64,000 nucleotides of DNA from assembly GCF_014170375.1 (NCBI RefSeq), contig NZ_LZZW01000025.1:124001-188000 (forward strand). The letters run 5' to 3'. The stretch's first letter is position 1, and every line of letters begins with the position of its first letter. Both the position numbers and the translations under genes were made by a program. The notes under the pieces are model-generated. The model made no database searches. It was not told where the DNA came from and saw nothing but the letters and a program-made list of their open reading frames with translations. Positions 44,987-54,494 of this stretch are shown in pieces. Source of the stretch: Variovorax sp. UMC13. GTDB taxonomy: Bacteria; Pseudomonadota; Gammaproteobacteria; Burkholderiales; Burkholderiaceae_C.

Positions 44987-45316
44987 TCAGGCCGTGAAGC
45001 GATGGTGGACGCGTGGCCCCATGGTTTGCGGCAAGCCATGCCGGAAGAGGCGGTTGATCTGCTGCATGCGCTGCTGCGCAGCTGCTTCCCCTTCGATCGC
45101 CGATACCGCCACCAGCACGTCCTGGCGCAGGTACCAGAGCGTCTCCAGGTCGCTCGCAAAGCGCACGCGCTGGGCGATGCGCTGGGCGCCCGGCCCGGCG
45201 CTGGCGTCCAGAAGGACCAGCATGGCCGACCGGATGCGCCGCAATTGGCGCTCCGGCGATCCGCGCAAAGTCCATCCGGCAAGCGAAAAAAAGCGAGTGA
45301 AGAGTCCAGCGGGCAT
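44987..45316 (-). CDS. Hypothetical protein
   Basis: The protein has 109 residues, basic at the N-terminus and helical (IAQRVRFASDLETLWYLRQD, EAAAQQRMQQINRLFRHGLP). It converges on ldcA. The predicted helices and composition are those of a real small cytoplasmic protein, but no family is recognised. Confidence 0.6.
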   Translation of the reverse strand: MPAGLFTRFFSLAGWTLRGSPERQLRRIRSAMLVLLDASAGPGAQRIAQRVRFASDLETLWYLRQDVLVAVSAIEGEAAAQQRMQQINRLFRHGLPQTMGPRVHHRFTA

Positions 45317-45630
45317 GGAACAAGAAGGCGTTTCGACAGCGCTACCTTAAATGTGGCGCTGGCGCCTCACAAGACAAGAAACCATTGGATATGGTTTAAA
45401 ACAACATTCGTCACAGTCGCCCGGTGGCAAGGCGAAAAAATGAATTCGAATGGCCTACAAAATTAGGGCGACTTGAGCGCAAAGACAAGCGGGACTGCAG
45501 CGGTGCACGAGGTCACAACTGTTAATCAATCGTTCAAAACCTGGTGCAAGCGAAAGTTTGTACGTCTCACTCACGTCACGCGATGGCTTTGCCATAATCG
45601 GACGGCAATTGCTACCAAAAACTGCACAAC
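45317..45630. other. AT-richer intergenic region
   Basis: These 314 bases have clearly lower GC than their neighbours and separate two divergent genes. They probably hold both promoters, but no consensus element stands out. Nothing else is recognised. Confidence 0.4.
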
Positions 45631-46578
45631 ATGGGCGCCAATTCGACAGTCATCTTTGCGGACTTGACAGGGAGCACCCGGGTCTTCGAAGCGATGGGGA
45701 ATGAGCGCGCCACCGACACGGTGACGCGCCTGACCCAATGGATCGCGGGCGTCTGCGAGGCCCACAGCGGGCGGGTGGTGAAGATGTTGGGCGATGGCGT
45801 GCTGGCCATCTTTTCCGCCGCCGACGCGGCCACGGCCGCGGTGCTCGAACTCCAGCGCAACCATCAGAAACGCCTGCAGGCCTGGCCCATCCAATTGCGC
45901 ATGGACCTGCAGATCGGCGTCGCCAACGGCGAAGTGCTGGAGGTCGACGGCGACTGCTATGGCGACGCGGTCAACCTCGCCTCGCGGCTCAGCGATCTGG
46001 CGGGGCCGGGCCAGATCTGGGCCACCGCGTCGGTGATCACCCAATTGCGCGAAGGCGAAGTCCGGCATCGCAGCCTGGGCCCGATCAACATCCGCGGCAA
46101 GAATGAAATGCCGATCGTGCACCGCATCGACTGGCAGGAAGAGCATTCGGAATTTCTCACCATGCCCGCCGCGCTGGCGCTCAGCGGCCGGGTGCAGGAT
46201 TCCACCTTCGGGCAGATCGAGCTGTCGTGGCTGGATGTGCGCTCGATGTTCAGCGCGTCGCAATTGCCGATCCACCTCGGGCGGGTCGACGACGCGCAGT
46301 TCGTGGTCAACGACCCCCGCGTCTCCCGGCTGCATGCGCGGATCGAGGCGCGGCAGGGCGGCTGCGTGCTGGTCGACGTCAGCACCTACGGCACCTGGGT
46401 CCGGTTCCACGGCAGCGCGGGCGTGAGCGGAGAGATCTCGCTGCGCCGCGACGAATGCGTGCTGCACGGCAGTGGCGAGATCGGCCTCGGCGCGCCGCTG
46501 AGCGACTTCACCGCACCCACCATCTCCTTCAACACCACCGGCGGCAACCTGCTGCTGTCGCGCCGCGACGCGCGCTGA
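45631..46578 (+). CDS. Class III adenylate/guanylate cyclase fused to an FHA domain
   Basis: The protein has 315 residues. The N-terminal catalytic domain shows metal-binding Asp in VIFADLTGSTRVFE and in KMLGDGVLAIFS, plus GDAVNLASRLSDLAGPGQI. Residues about 200-300 form an FHA-like domain (IHLGRVDDAQFVVNDPRVSRLHARIE, DVSTYGTWVRFHG) that binds phosphothreonine. There are no membrane segments. It likely makes a cyclic nucleotide in response to a phosphorylated partner. Confidence 0.88.
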   Translation: MGANSTVIFADLTGSTRVFEAMGNERATDTVTRLTQWIAGVCEAHSGRVVKMLGDGVLAIFSAADAATAAVLELQRNHQKRLQAWPIQLRMDLQIGVANGEVLEVDGDCYGDAVNLASRLSDLAGPGQIWATASVITQLREGEVRHRSLGPINIRGKNEMPIVHRIDWQEEHSEFLTMPAALALSGRVQDSTFGQIELSWLDVRSMFSASQLPIHLGRVDDAQFVVNDPRVSRLHARIEARQGGCVLVDVSTYGTWVRFHGSAGVSGEISLRRDECVLHGSGEIGLGAPLSDFTAPTISFNTTGGNLLLSRRDAR

Positions 46579-46603
46579 GCCGCGGCCGGGCCGCCTGCCA
46601 TGG

Positions 46604-47677
46604 CTATTGCCGGCAGATGCCGAGCACCACTTCCTGCTCGGTACAGGTGCGCGCCGCCGGCACGACCCTCGCCGCGGGACGCACGGCCACGTTGGCACGG
46701 CTGGCGATGCAGGCGCGCAGCCGTCTCTCCATCGGCCCGAAGTAGCGCCAGCCCTGGCCAAGCGCCGGCAGTGCCAGGCGCACCTGCTTCCACTTCGGAT
46801 GGCCCTTGGCCTGCAGGACATCGAAATTGGCGCACAGCGAATCGGCGAAATTGACCAGGTTCACCACCGTCGACTTCATGCCGTAGTCGTAGGTCACCAG
46901 GTAGGCCTTCACGGTCAGCGTGGGCACGTCGGTGCTCAGCCAGCTCGCGTAGTTCTCGGCCCGGATGGCGGACGGGAAGTAGGTCTTGCGGGCACGCGCC
47001 GATTCAGGCGCCGCCTCGTCGAACTTGAGCAGCTTGATGTACTTGCGCGCCTCGGGCTTCATCTCCGAGAACAGCTTGGCCGGCTGCCCGGCGACGATGA
47101 TCGCGACGTCGATGGATTTGTCCACGGTGAGCTTGGCCAGCGCCTCCTCGTTGCTCAGGTACTGCCGGTTGGCGGTCGGCATGGGCGCCTCGAACATCAG
47201 CTGGTAGAGGGTCCGCGCCGTCAGCGCCGTGCCGCTGCCCAGCGGGCCAACGCCGATCCGCTGGTCCTTGATCTGGTGGATGGCTTCGAGCGGTGAATCG
47301 GCGCGCACGACGAAGTAGATCTCCTCGTCGTAGAGCGGCATGACCAGGCGCAGCGGCTGGATCAGGTTGCCGGCCTCGGCATTGCCGGCCCGGGCTTCGT
47401 CCAGGAAGGCCTGGTAAACGTCCGACTGCACCAGCGCCAGCTTGACGCCGGGTTCGAAGCGCATGCGCTGCACGTTCTCGGCCGAACCCTTGGATTCGAG
47501 CACCTCCAGTTCCAGCCCGGCCGGCTCGGCGACCCAGGTGGCCAGGTCGCGCCCGATCTCGATGTAGGTGCCGGTCTTCGATGCGGTGACGATCTTGTAC
47601 TTCGCCGGCGGCGCAGCCAGCGCCGCACTCATGCAGGCCATGAAGATCAGTCCTGCCGCGATGGATTTCATTGCCAT
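46604..47677 (-). CDS. TAXI-family TRAP transporter solute-binding protein
   Basis: The protein has 357 residues with a signal peptide (MKSIAAGLIFMACMSAALAA). The body KYKIVTASKTGTYIEIGRDLATW, GSAENVQRMRFEPG and GSGTALTARTLYQLMF matches the TAXI periplasmic binding family. No TRAP membrane subunits are near, so it is an orphan. Substrate is unknown. Confidence 0.82.
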   Translation of the reverse strand: MAMKSIAAGLIFMACMSAALAAPPAKYKIVTASKTGTYIEIGRDLATWVAEPAGLELEVLESKGSAENVQRMRFEPGVKLALVQSDVYQAFLDEARAGNAEAGNLIQPLRLVMPLYDEEIYFVVRADSPLEAIHQIKDQRIGVGPLGSGTALTARTLYQLMFEAPMPTANRQYLSNEEALAKLTVDKSIDVAIIVAGQPAKLFSEMKPEARKYIKLLKFDEAAPESARARKTYFPSAIRAENYASWLSTDVPTLTVKAYLVTYDYGMKSTVVNLVNFADSLCANFDVLQAKGHPKWKQVRLALPALGQGWRYFGPMERRLRACIASRANVAVRPAARVVPAARTCTEQEVVLGICRQ

Positions 47678-47750
47678 GGATCGCCTCTTTTTGTGGTGGG
47701 CTGAACGGAACGATCGCCAGGCCTTCGCGGGCCTGCCGATGGCGGATGCC

Positions 47751-48533
47751 TCATGGCTCGCGGCACAGCGCCAGCGCCGCCAGCGCCTCGCCGCATCGCT
47801 TCGGTGTTGGCGTGCTGCCCGCAGCATCGGCTGCCGGGGTGACGGGCAGGACGACACGCGGCGCCGGCGCCGGGGCGGGCGGCTCGGGGCGCGCGCCCAG
47901 ACCCAGCGCGGCGGCGATCGTTCGCGCATCCTCATCGGGCCGCGCCGACGGGCTTGCTTGCGCGGGCGCGGACGGCGGTGGCGGTTCCGCGCCCGCTGCC
48001 GGGGAGACGTCGCGATCGCTCCGGGCCGCCTCGGCGGTCGGCGACACCACGGCCGAAGCGCCCACCACGCCGGTTGCGCGCTCGGCGCGCTGCGGCGGGG
48101 AAATACTGTTCGCGTTCCACAGCACCGCCGTCAACGCAGCCAAGGCCGAGACGGCCGCCCCCGCACCCAGCACAACCCGCCAAGACGGCGTCCGCAGGGG
48201 GCTCGCGTGGGCCAGGGCCGAGGCCTGCTGCGGCAGCACCGCGACCGATGGCTCCCGGACCAGGGCCGGCGGACCGGGCTGCAGGAAGGCGCCAGTCGCC
48301 AAAGGCACGACTTTGGGCCGGGCCGCGGCAATGGCCATCATGGCCTCGAGCACATGGTCGTTGGGCGCCTTCACCGATGCTTCGTCGAACCAGGAGGCAT
48401 CGGGATCGGCCGCAGCCGTATCGACGAAAGGATCCTCACCACAGCGGGGGCACACCCGTGCGCTGGGCATCAATTGCGTGGCGCAATGCATGCAGAACGC
48501 CAATGACGTGTCCGACTTCTCCTGGGTGTTCAT
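47751..48533 (-). CDS. Zinc-ribbon protein with one membrane helix
   Basis: The protein has 260 residues from the ATG at 48533. The N-terminal four-Cys zinc ribbon CMHCATQLMPSARVCPRCG is followed by a cytoplasmic linker, a membrane helix near residues 123-140 (VVLGAGAAVSALAALTAVLW) and a Pro/Ala-rich tail. Such zinc-ribbon/membrane proteins are poorly known. The neighbour is the TAXI binding protein. Confidence 0.7.
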   Translation of the reverse strand: MNTQEKSDTSLAFCMHCATQLMPSARVCPRCGEDPFVDTAAADPDASWFDEASVKAPNDHVLEAMMAIAAARPKVVPLATGAFLQPGPPALVREPSVAVLPQQASALAHASPLRTPSWRVVLGAGAAVSALAALTAVLWNANSISPPQRAERATGVVGASAVVSPTAEAARSDRDVSPAAGAEPPPPSAPAQASPSARPDEDARTIAAALGLGARPEPPAPAPAPRVVLPVTPAADAAGSTPTPKRCGEALAALALCREP

Positions 48534-48720
48534 TCGTGTTCCTAAGACGCGCTCAAGTTGTACACCTAAGTATTCATTTGAACAACACGAAAAGCCTGGA
48601 CCCTCGGCCGAGCAGCCGCGCGGGGCAGGGGAGCGAGTGCGTTGCAGCGGCAGGCGGCTGCAGGAAGACTGACCATCGGCGCGCCAAAGATGACGCACCC
48701 CACCGAGCATCGAGCGCGCT

Positions 48721-49770
48721 TCAGCCGCCCGGCGCCGCTGGCCGGGGCTTGGCTTTTCTCGGTGCTTTTCCCTTGACGGCGCTGGGCGAGGCATTGGCGG
48801 ACGCCACCAGTGCCATCGCCTGCGTCAGCAGCGCCCGGGTGGCGACATGGGCCGTGGATTCAGCCGCCAGCGACGCCTGCAAGGCCTTGCCGCGTGCTTC
48901 GGCGTCGGCGAGCCGGGCCTGCAGCGCGTCGTGGGCCGTGCCCAGCGCGGCCGCCTGCTGCTGCGCCGTGGCGGCCGCCTGTTCCTGGGCACGCAGCGCC
49001 TCGATGGCCTGGTCGCGCGCCAGCCCGAGCTTTGCCTGCGCTTCCGTGGCCCGCACTGCATCGCGCGCGGCGCGGGCGAGGGCCTGGCGCGCTTCCTCCC
49101 GCGCCCGGTCGATCTCGAGCAGCGCGCGGCGCTCGGCCGCGTCGTGGCGTTGCTGCGTTTGCGCCATCGTGTCGTCCTTCTGCGCCAGGGCGGCCGCGTG
49201 TTCCGCGCGCAGCGCCTCCTGTCGGTGCTGGGAAACGGCAAGTGCCTCGCGCAGCTGCTCGGCCTGGGCTTCCATGGCGGCCTGGCGCTGCTGCGCGGCA
49301 TCGAGTTGGCGCTGTAGGCCGACGATGGTGTCGTTGCCGCGCAGGACCGATTCCTCGAGCGAAGCCTTGGTCGATGCAAACACCTGCTCGCCGCGCTGGA
49401 ACTCGGCTTCGGCCGTCGTGAGGGCCTCCTCTCGGCGGTCCAGCGCGTTGCGCTGCGCCTCGTTGGCCTGGCTGGACAGCGCACTGGCGTCGCGGCAGGC
49501 ACGCTCCCAGAGCTGGCGCGCCGCGTCGGCGACCTCCGGCGGCAGGGGATGGCCCGCCGCGCCCACGGCGCCATCCGGCGCCACCACGCCCAGGCGCCCG
49601 GGCAGGGTGCGGTACCAGGCATCGAGCATCGGGCTGACCGTGTTGGGCGAACCGCTGCCGATCTTCTGCCGCACGCGCTCGATGGTCGGCCGGTCGCCCG
49701 CCGCGATCAGCGCATCGGCCGCGGCCCACACGTCGGCCTGCTGAACGCCCCTCGAACTCTTCTGCACCAT
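48721..49770 (-). CDS. KfrA-like DNA-binding coiled-coil protein
   Basis: The protein has 349 residues. The N-terminal domain (VWAAADALIAAGDRPTIERVRQKIGSGSPNTVSPMLDAW) is a KfrA helix-turn-helix of the kind found on plasmids. Residues about 90-310 form a long Ala/Glu/Gln-rich coiled coil, and the tail is Lys/Ala rich. KfrA proteins bind their own promoter and help plasmid stability. Here it is divergent from a tyrosine recombinase gene with a perfect palindrome between. Confidence 0.82.
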   Translation of the reverse strand: MVQKSSRGVQQADVWAAADALIAAGDRPTIERVRQKIGSGSPNTVSPMLDAWYRTLPGRLGVVAPDGAVGAAGHPLPPEVADAARQLWERACRDASALSSQANEAQRNALDRREEALTTAEAEFQRGEQVFASTKASLEESVLRGNDTIVGLQRQLDAAQQRQAAMEAQAEQLREALAVSQHRQEALRAEHAAALAQKDDTMAQTQQRHDAAERRALLEIDRAREEARQALARAARDAVRATEAQAKLGLARDQAIEALRAQEQAAATAQQQAAALGTAHDALQARLADAEARGKALQASLAAESTAHVATRALLTQAMALVASANASPSAVKGKAPRKAKPRPAAPGG

Positions 49771-49791
49771 GGCTACACTCTTGCCTCAAAT

Positions 49792-49822
49792 AGGTCACGA
49801 TTACTGAAACTTATCGTGACCT
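49792..49822. promoter_or_regulatory. Perfect palindrome between kfrA-like and recombinase genes
   Basis: AGGTCACGAT (49792-49801) and ATCGTGACCT (49813-49822) are exact reverse complements with an 11-base spacer, 22 bases upstream of the KfrA-like start. It is the obvious operator candidate for the KfrA-like protein. Confidence 0.7.
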
Positions 49823-49831
49823 GTTAAATTT

Positions 49832-49853
49832 ATACGTAAGATATCATACGTCA
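49832..49853. promoter_or_regulatory. Second imperfect palindrome around GATATC
   Basis: ACGTA (49834-49838) and TACGT (49847-49851) flank a GATATC core, and ATACGT occurs twice in direct orientation 14 bases apart. It could be a second regulator site or a recombinase core site. Confidence 0.4.
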
Positions 49854-49903
49854 CACATTCTATTTAATACAGATATGCGCAAAACCAGGCCTGGAGGCTG
49901 ACG

Positions 49904-50968
49904 ATGAGCGATCTGATGGCTTTGAAAAAGCTGCCGGTGCTCGACCCGGGGCAGATTTCGTCGCTGACCGCGTCCGCCGTGCAGGAATTGCTGGAGGAGG
50001 GCGAGTCCGTCAATACGGTGGCGACCTACCGCTCGGCCCTGAAATACTGGGCCGCGTGGTTTTCGGTGCGTTATGGCCGGAAGCTCGCGCTGCCGGTCGC
50101 GGAGCCGGTGGTGATCCAGTTCCTGGTCGACCACCTCGAGCGCAGCACGCCCAAGGGCCTGGTCACGCAACTGCCGCCGGCCGCCGACCAGGCGCTGGTG
50201 GAAGGGCGGTACAAGGGCGCCCTGGGTCCGCTCGCGCTGGCCACGGTGACGCACCGCATCGCGGTGCTCAGCAAGGCCCATCAAACGGCCGGCATGCCGA
50301 ATCCCTGCGCGACCGAAGCCGTGCGCGACCTGGTGGCCAAGAGCCGGCGCGCGTATGCCAAACGCGGCGTGGTACAGCGCAAGCAGCGGGCGCTGACGAA
50401 GGAGCCGCTGCAGGCCCTGCTCGCCACCTGCGACGACAGCCTCAAGGGCCTGCGCGACCAGGCCTTGCTGCTGTTCGCCTGGTCCTCGGGCGGGCGCCGG
50501 CGCTCCGAGGTGGCGGCGGCGGACATGGCCCATCTGGAACGCATCGGCGAAGACCTCTATGTCTACACGCTGGGCTTCTCGAAGACCAACCAGACCGGCG
50601 CCGATCGCGCCGAGAACGCCAAGCCGATCGCGGGCAGGGCAGGGCAGGCGCTGACGGCTTGGCTCCAAGCCAGCGGGGTCCGTGAAGGCCGGATCTTCCG
50701 GCAGGTGCGCCGCGGCGGGCACCTCGGTGGGCCGCTGGCCGACGGCTCGGTGCGCGACATCGTCAAGGCGCGCTGCCTGGCCGCGGGCCTCGAGGGCGAT
50801 TTCTCGGCCCATTCGCTGCGCGCCGGCTTTGTGACCGAGGCGGGGCGCCAGCAGGTCCCGCTGGCCGACACCATGGCCATGACCGGGCACCGGGGCGTGG
50901 GGTCGGTGCTGGGGTACTTCCGGACGGAAGCGCTGGCGCAGGCGGCCGTCTCGAAACTGATCGACTGA
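49904..50968 (+). CDS. Tyrosine recombinase / site-specific integrase
   Basis: The protein has 354 residues. A SAM-like N-terminal domain (NTVATYRSALKYWAAWFSVRYG) precedes the catalytic domain with Arg in SGGRRRSEVAA, the H-x-x-R in AHSLRAGFV, the late His in TGHRGVGS and the nucleophile Tyr in VLGYFRTEALA. It is not a XerC/XerD housekeeping protein in context: it is paired with a KfrA-like gene. Its target site is unknown. Confidence 0.88.
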   Translation: MSDLMALKKLPVLDPGQISSLTASAVQELLEEGESVNTVATYRSALKYWAAWFSVRYGRKLALPVAEPVVIQFLVDHLERSTPKGLVTQLPPAADQALVEGRYKGALGPLALATVTHRIAVLSKAHQTAGMPNPCATEAVRDLVAKSRRAYAKRGVVQRKQRALTKEPLQALLATCDDSLKGLRDQALLLFAWSSGGRRRSEVAAADMAHLERIGEDLYVYTLGFSKTNQTGADRAENAKPIAGRAGQALTAWLQASGVREGRIFRQVRRGGHLGGPLADGSVRDIVKARCLAAGLEGDFSAHSLRAGFVTEAGRQQVPLADTMAMTGHRGVGSVLGYFRTEALAQAAVSKLID

Positions 50969-50987
50969 AGGCTGTCCCGCCCGGATC

Positions 50988-52196
50988 TCAGGAAGCGCCG
51001 TCGGCGACCGCGGCGCGCGCTGCGCGGAACGAGCGCATGTTGATGGCCGCGGCCGCCAGCGCCAGCAGCGCGCCTGTCGCCGCGAGCCCGGGCCAGCCGG
51101 CCCAGTGGGCGCCGTAGGCCCCCAGCGCGGCGCCGGCCGAGCCCCCGAGGAAGTAGGCGCCCATGAAGACCGTGTTCAGCCGGCTGCGCGCCTCGGGACG
51201 CAGCGCGTAGACCCGGGTCTGGTTCGCCACCAGCCCCGCGCGGTTGCCGAAATCGAGCAGCACCATGCCGGCGATCAACCAGCCCAGGCCGTGCCCGCCG
51301 GCCGCGATGAACGCGAAGCCGAGGGCCAGCAGGAGCGCACCCGCCAGGAGCATCGCGCGCGCATCGAGCCGATCGGCGAGGGCGCCGATGCGCGGCGACG
51401 CAGCGATGCCCAGCAGCGCCACCAGCCCGAACGCGCCGATGGCGGCGGGGCCGAAGCCGTAAGGCGGCTGCGCCAGCAGCGCGGCGAGCGTGGCCCACAG
51501 CGCGCTGAAGGCGGCGAACATCATGAACGCGGTGGCGGCCGAGATCCGCAGCACGCGCTCCTCCCGCACCAGACGGCCCAGCGAGCGGAGCAGCGCGCCG
51601 TAGCTGAGGCTCGTCAGGGTCGTGACCGCGGGCAGCTTCCGCGCGACGATCGCCCACAGCCCCAGGTCGACCAGCGCGGCGGCGAGGAACACGGTGCGCC
51701 AGCCCGTCGCCGCGCCGACGAAGCCGCTCGCCGTGCGCGCCAGCAGCAGGCCGGCGGAAAGTCCGCCCAGCAGGATGCCCGCGGTGCGGCCGCGCAGCGC
51801 CGGCGGCGCCAGGCCCGAGACGGTGGGAATGATGATCTGCGCGGTGATGGCCGTCACCCCGACGGCGAAGCTGGCGATGCACAGCAGCGCGAAGCTGGGC
51901 GCCGCCGCACAGGCCAGCAGCGCGACCGCGTTCGCGGCGACAGCCAGCGACGCGAGCTTGCGCGGCTGCTGGCGGTCCGCCAGCGGCACGATCAGCAACA
52001 GGCCGATCGCGTAGCCGAGTTGCGTCATCGTCGCGATCAGGCTGGCCTGCGTGGGCGGGACGCCGAACGAAGACGCGATCCGTGGCAGCAGCGGCTGGTG
52101 GTAGTAGATGGTCGACACCGCGAGCGCGCAGCTCAGCGCCATCAGCGAAACCAGGCGGCCGGAGAGCCCGGCCGCACCGTCGGAGGAGGGCGTCAT
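50988..52196 (-). CDS. MFS transporter (drug/sugar efflux type)
   Basis: The protein has 402 residues with about twelve membrane helices. The loop between helices 2 and 3 (PLADRQQPRKLASLAV) and the opening YYHQPLLPRIASSFGVPPTQASL match the YnfM/MFS efflux group. It lies 11 bases downstream of the isochorismatase-like gene and probably shares its transcript. Substrate is unknown. Confidence 0.87.
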   Translation of the reverse strand: MTPSSDGAAGLSGRLVSLMALSCALAVSTIYYHQPLLPRIASSFGVPPTQASLIATMTQLGYAIGLLLIVPLADRQQPRKLASLAVAANAVALLACAAAPSFALLCIASFAVGVTAITAQIIIPTVSGLAPPALRGRTAGILLGGLSAGLLLARTASGFVGAATGWRTVFLAAALVDLGLWAIVARKLPAVTTLTSLSYGALLRSLGRLVREERVLRISAATAFMMFAAFSALWATLAALLAQPPYGFGPAAIGAFGLVALLGIAASPRIGALADRLDARAMLLAGALLLALGFAFIAAGGHGLGWLIAGMVLLDFGNRAGLVANQTRVYALRPEARSRLNTVFMGAYFLGGSAGAALGAYGAHWAGWPGLAATGALLALAAAAINMRSFRAARAAVADGAS

Positions 52197-52207
52197 GCGC
52201 GACTCTC

Positions 52208-52834
52208 TCAAGCGTGGGGCAGCGCCTGGAGGAGCGCGCGGGTGTCCACGATGCTGTGGGCATAGGTGGGGCCGTTGAGCGCGTGCGCGGCGTGCATCAT
52301 TTCGCGCTGGAACGCGGCGGTGGCGTCCTTCACGAGCGTCACGTGGTAGCCCAGTTCCTGCGCGTAGCGCGCGGTGGTCTCGACGCAGGTGTTGGCCAGC
52401 AGGCCCACCAGGATCACATGCGAGATGCCATGCTGCTTCAGCTGGAAATCGAGGTCGGTGTTCGCGAAGCCGCTGGAGGCCCAATGTTCGTGCACCACGA
52501 TGTCGCCGGCTTGGGGGCCGAACTCGGGGTGCCATTCGCCGCCCCAGCTGTCCTTGGCAAAGGTCTTGCGGGTCATCAGCAGGCGCTGCGTGGGGCTGGG
52601 ATGGCACCAGCATTCGTAGTCGCCGGGCTGCCAGCGCCGGTGCGGCACGATCACCTTCTGGATGCCGGCCTGGCGTGTCGCACTCTGGATGGCGCGCAGG
52701 TTGTCCAGCAGATGCACTTCCTCCGCGATCGCCTGGATCGCCGGCCAGAGCTTGCCGCCCTCGGAGAGGAAATCGTTGTAGGGGTCGACGAAGAGAAGCG
52801 CTGTCTTGCGAGCGTCGTAGCGTGGGCTGTCCAT
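52208..52834 (-). CDS. Isochorismatase-family cysteine hydrolase
   Basis: The protein has 208 residues. Catalytic residues: Asp in LLFVDPYNDFL, Lys region in VIVPHRRW, and Cys in VGLLANTCVETTARYA. The fold is that of nicotinamidase/isochorismatase-like hydrolases. The substrate is open. It forms an operon with the MFS gene; the LysR gene upstream may regulate both. Confidence 0.87.
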   Translation of the reverse strand: MDSPRYDARKTALLFVDPYNDFLSEGGKLWPAIQAIAEEVHLLDNLRAIQSATRQAGIQKVIVPHRRWQPGDYECWCHPSPTQRLLMTRKTFAKDSWGGEWHPEFGPQAGDIVVHEHWASSGFANTDLDFQLKQHGISHVILVGLLANTCVETTARYAQELGYHVTLVKDATAAFQREMMHAAHALNGPTYAHSIVDTRALLQALPHA

Positions 52835-52977
52835 GGTGGAATTCCTTTCTCGGTGGATGAGGAGCCAGTCGCCTGGCTCGGCCGTGTGGGGAATTTAGGC
52901 TTCGGGCACCGCTGGAAAAAGAGAGCGCGCGCAGACGCAGCGTCTCGATCCATCGCACAGTGGCCGCGGGCCGGACG

Positions 52978-53898
52978 CTAGGGCCGCACCCTCGGCGCCT
53001 TCAGCGTGCGCGCGCAAAGTTCGGCGACCCAGTCGATGAACACCCGCAGCTTGACGCTCACATGCCGATGGGGCGGATAGACCACGTACAACGGCCAGGC
53101 ACCGGCCGACCATTCCGGCAGCACGGCCGTCAGGGTGCCCGCCGCCAGGTGCGGCGCCGCCATGAACGGGGCGGTGCGTGCGATGCCCAGGCCCGCCAGC
53201 CCGCCCGCCAGCATCGCGCCGGAGTCGTTCACCGCGACGCTCGACCGTGCGTGCACCTCGTACTGCTCCGCGCCCCGCTGCAGCACATAGGTCAGGCGTT
53301 CCGAGCCGTGCGAGAAGTAGCTGATCGCATGGTGGCGGTCGCTTTCGAGGTCCGACGGATGCTGCGGCACGCCGTGCCGCGCCAGATAGGTGGGCGACGC
53401 GCACACGATGCGGTCGATCTCGGCGATGCGTCGGGCCACGAGCGACGGGTCGGCAATCTCTCCCGCGCGAAGCACGCAATCCACGTTCTCGCCGATCAGG
53501 TCGACGGGTTTGTCGCTCACGCCGACGTCGACATGGATGTCCGGGTAGCGCGCGCGGAAATCGGGCAGCGCCGGGATGAGGATCAGGCTGGCGATCGCCG
53601 AGGGTGCGTCGACCCGCAGCCTCCCGCGCGGCGCGGCTTTGGCGCGCGACAGGCTCGACTCGAGTTCATCGAGTTCGTCGAGCAGGCGCACCGCGCGCTC
53701 GTAGTAGGCCGCGCCGTCCGCGGTGACGGTGACCCGTCGCGTGGTGCGATTGAGCAGTTGCGTCTTGAGCTCTTTTTCCAGCAGCAGCACCAGGCGGCTC
53801 ATCTGGCCTTTGGGCACACCCACCGAATCCGCAGCCTTGGTGAAGTTGCCCGCTTCGACGACGCGCACGAAGGCCCGCATCGCGCTGAACTTGTCCAT
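52978..53898 (-). CDS. LysR-family transcriptional regulator
   Basis: The protein has 306 residues. The N-terminal helix-turn-helix MDKFSAMRAFVRVVEAGNFTKAADSVGVPKGQMSRLV is typical of the large LysR subgroup with many paralogs in Burkholderiales. The ligand domain starts near residue 90 (GRLRVDAPSAIASLILIPAL). It is on the same strand upstream of the hydrolase/MFS pair. Confidence 0.9.
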   Translation of the reverse strand: MDKFSAMRAFVRVVEAGNFTKAADSVGVPKGQMSRLVLLLEKELKTQLLNRTTRRVTVTADGAAYYERAVRLLDELDELESSLSRAKAAPRGRLRVDAPSAIASLILIPALPDFRARYPDIHVDVGVSDKPVDLIGENVDCVLRAGEIADPSLVARRIAEIDRIVCASPTYLARHGVPQHPSDLESDRHHAISYFSHGSERLTYVLQRGAEQYEVHARSSVAVNDSGAMLAGGLAGLGIARTAPFMAAPHLAAGTLTAVLPEWSAGAWPLYVVYPPHRHVSVKLRVFIDWVAELCARTLKAPRVRP

Positions 53899-54089
53899 GG
53901 TCGGTCCTCTGCGCCCCTCTCCGCGCCGGCCGGCCGGGCAGGGAGCGGATCGGAATTATCCGCTTGGCGGACCGGGCGTCGCCCCGGGTTTCCGGACGCT
54001 CTTCTTCCTGGGCGGCGCCTACCTGGCGGCGCTTCGCAGCCACGGGCTCGAAGGGTTGCGGGAACGCGTACCCCGCGGTTCGGCGCCGC

Positions 54090-54296
54090 CTACGGCCATT
54101 TCCTGCGCAGCATCGCCCTGAGCACAAGGTAGCCCGCCGCCCAGGCGGCCGCCGGGTCCGAGAAAGGTTCGCTGAAGCGCTGCGGCGTGTAGGTCAGGAG
54201 CTCGTCCGCGGACTCCTCCTCGTGCAGCAGGATCCAATGAAACTCGCCGAGCTCCAGTTCCTTCACGGCCAATGCGCTGGAGATGCCCGATGTCAT
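54090..54296 (-). CDS. Small hypothetical protein
   Basis: The protein has 68 residues from the ATG at 54296: MTSGISSALAVKELELGEFH, then WILLHEEESADELLTYTPQR and FSDPAAAWAAGYLVLRAML. Protein-like composition and an AGGAC-type site suggest it is real. No family is recognised. Confidence 0.5.
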   Translation of the reverse strand: MTSGISSALAVKELELGEFHWILLHEEESADELLTYTPQRFSEPFSDPAAAWAAGYLVLRAMLRRKWP

Positions 54297-54494
54297 CGCT
54301 GTCCTTTCCGTAAAGAGCCCAGTCTGACGCCGAGGTCCAAGGGGCCTCAAGGCAGATGTTCACACTTGTTAACCCATTCGCACGATGGTGCACATGACTT
54401 GGGCAGATCGCGCATTCCGACACACATGGCCCGCGCCCACGGCACTCCACATGGGGCAGGGCGATCGCCGAAAGGCTTGCCGTCGGGCTGGGGC

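Noticed and set aside
49904..50968. Integrase of the provirus at 56 kb
   Set aside because: It lies 5 kb outside the attachment junction with host genes between, is paired with a KfrA-like gene, and the junction is dif-like, which needs only host XerCD.
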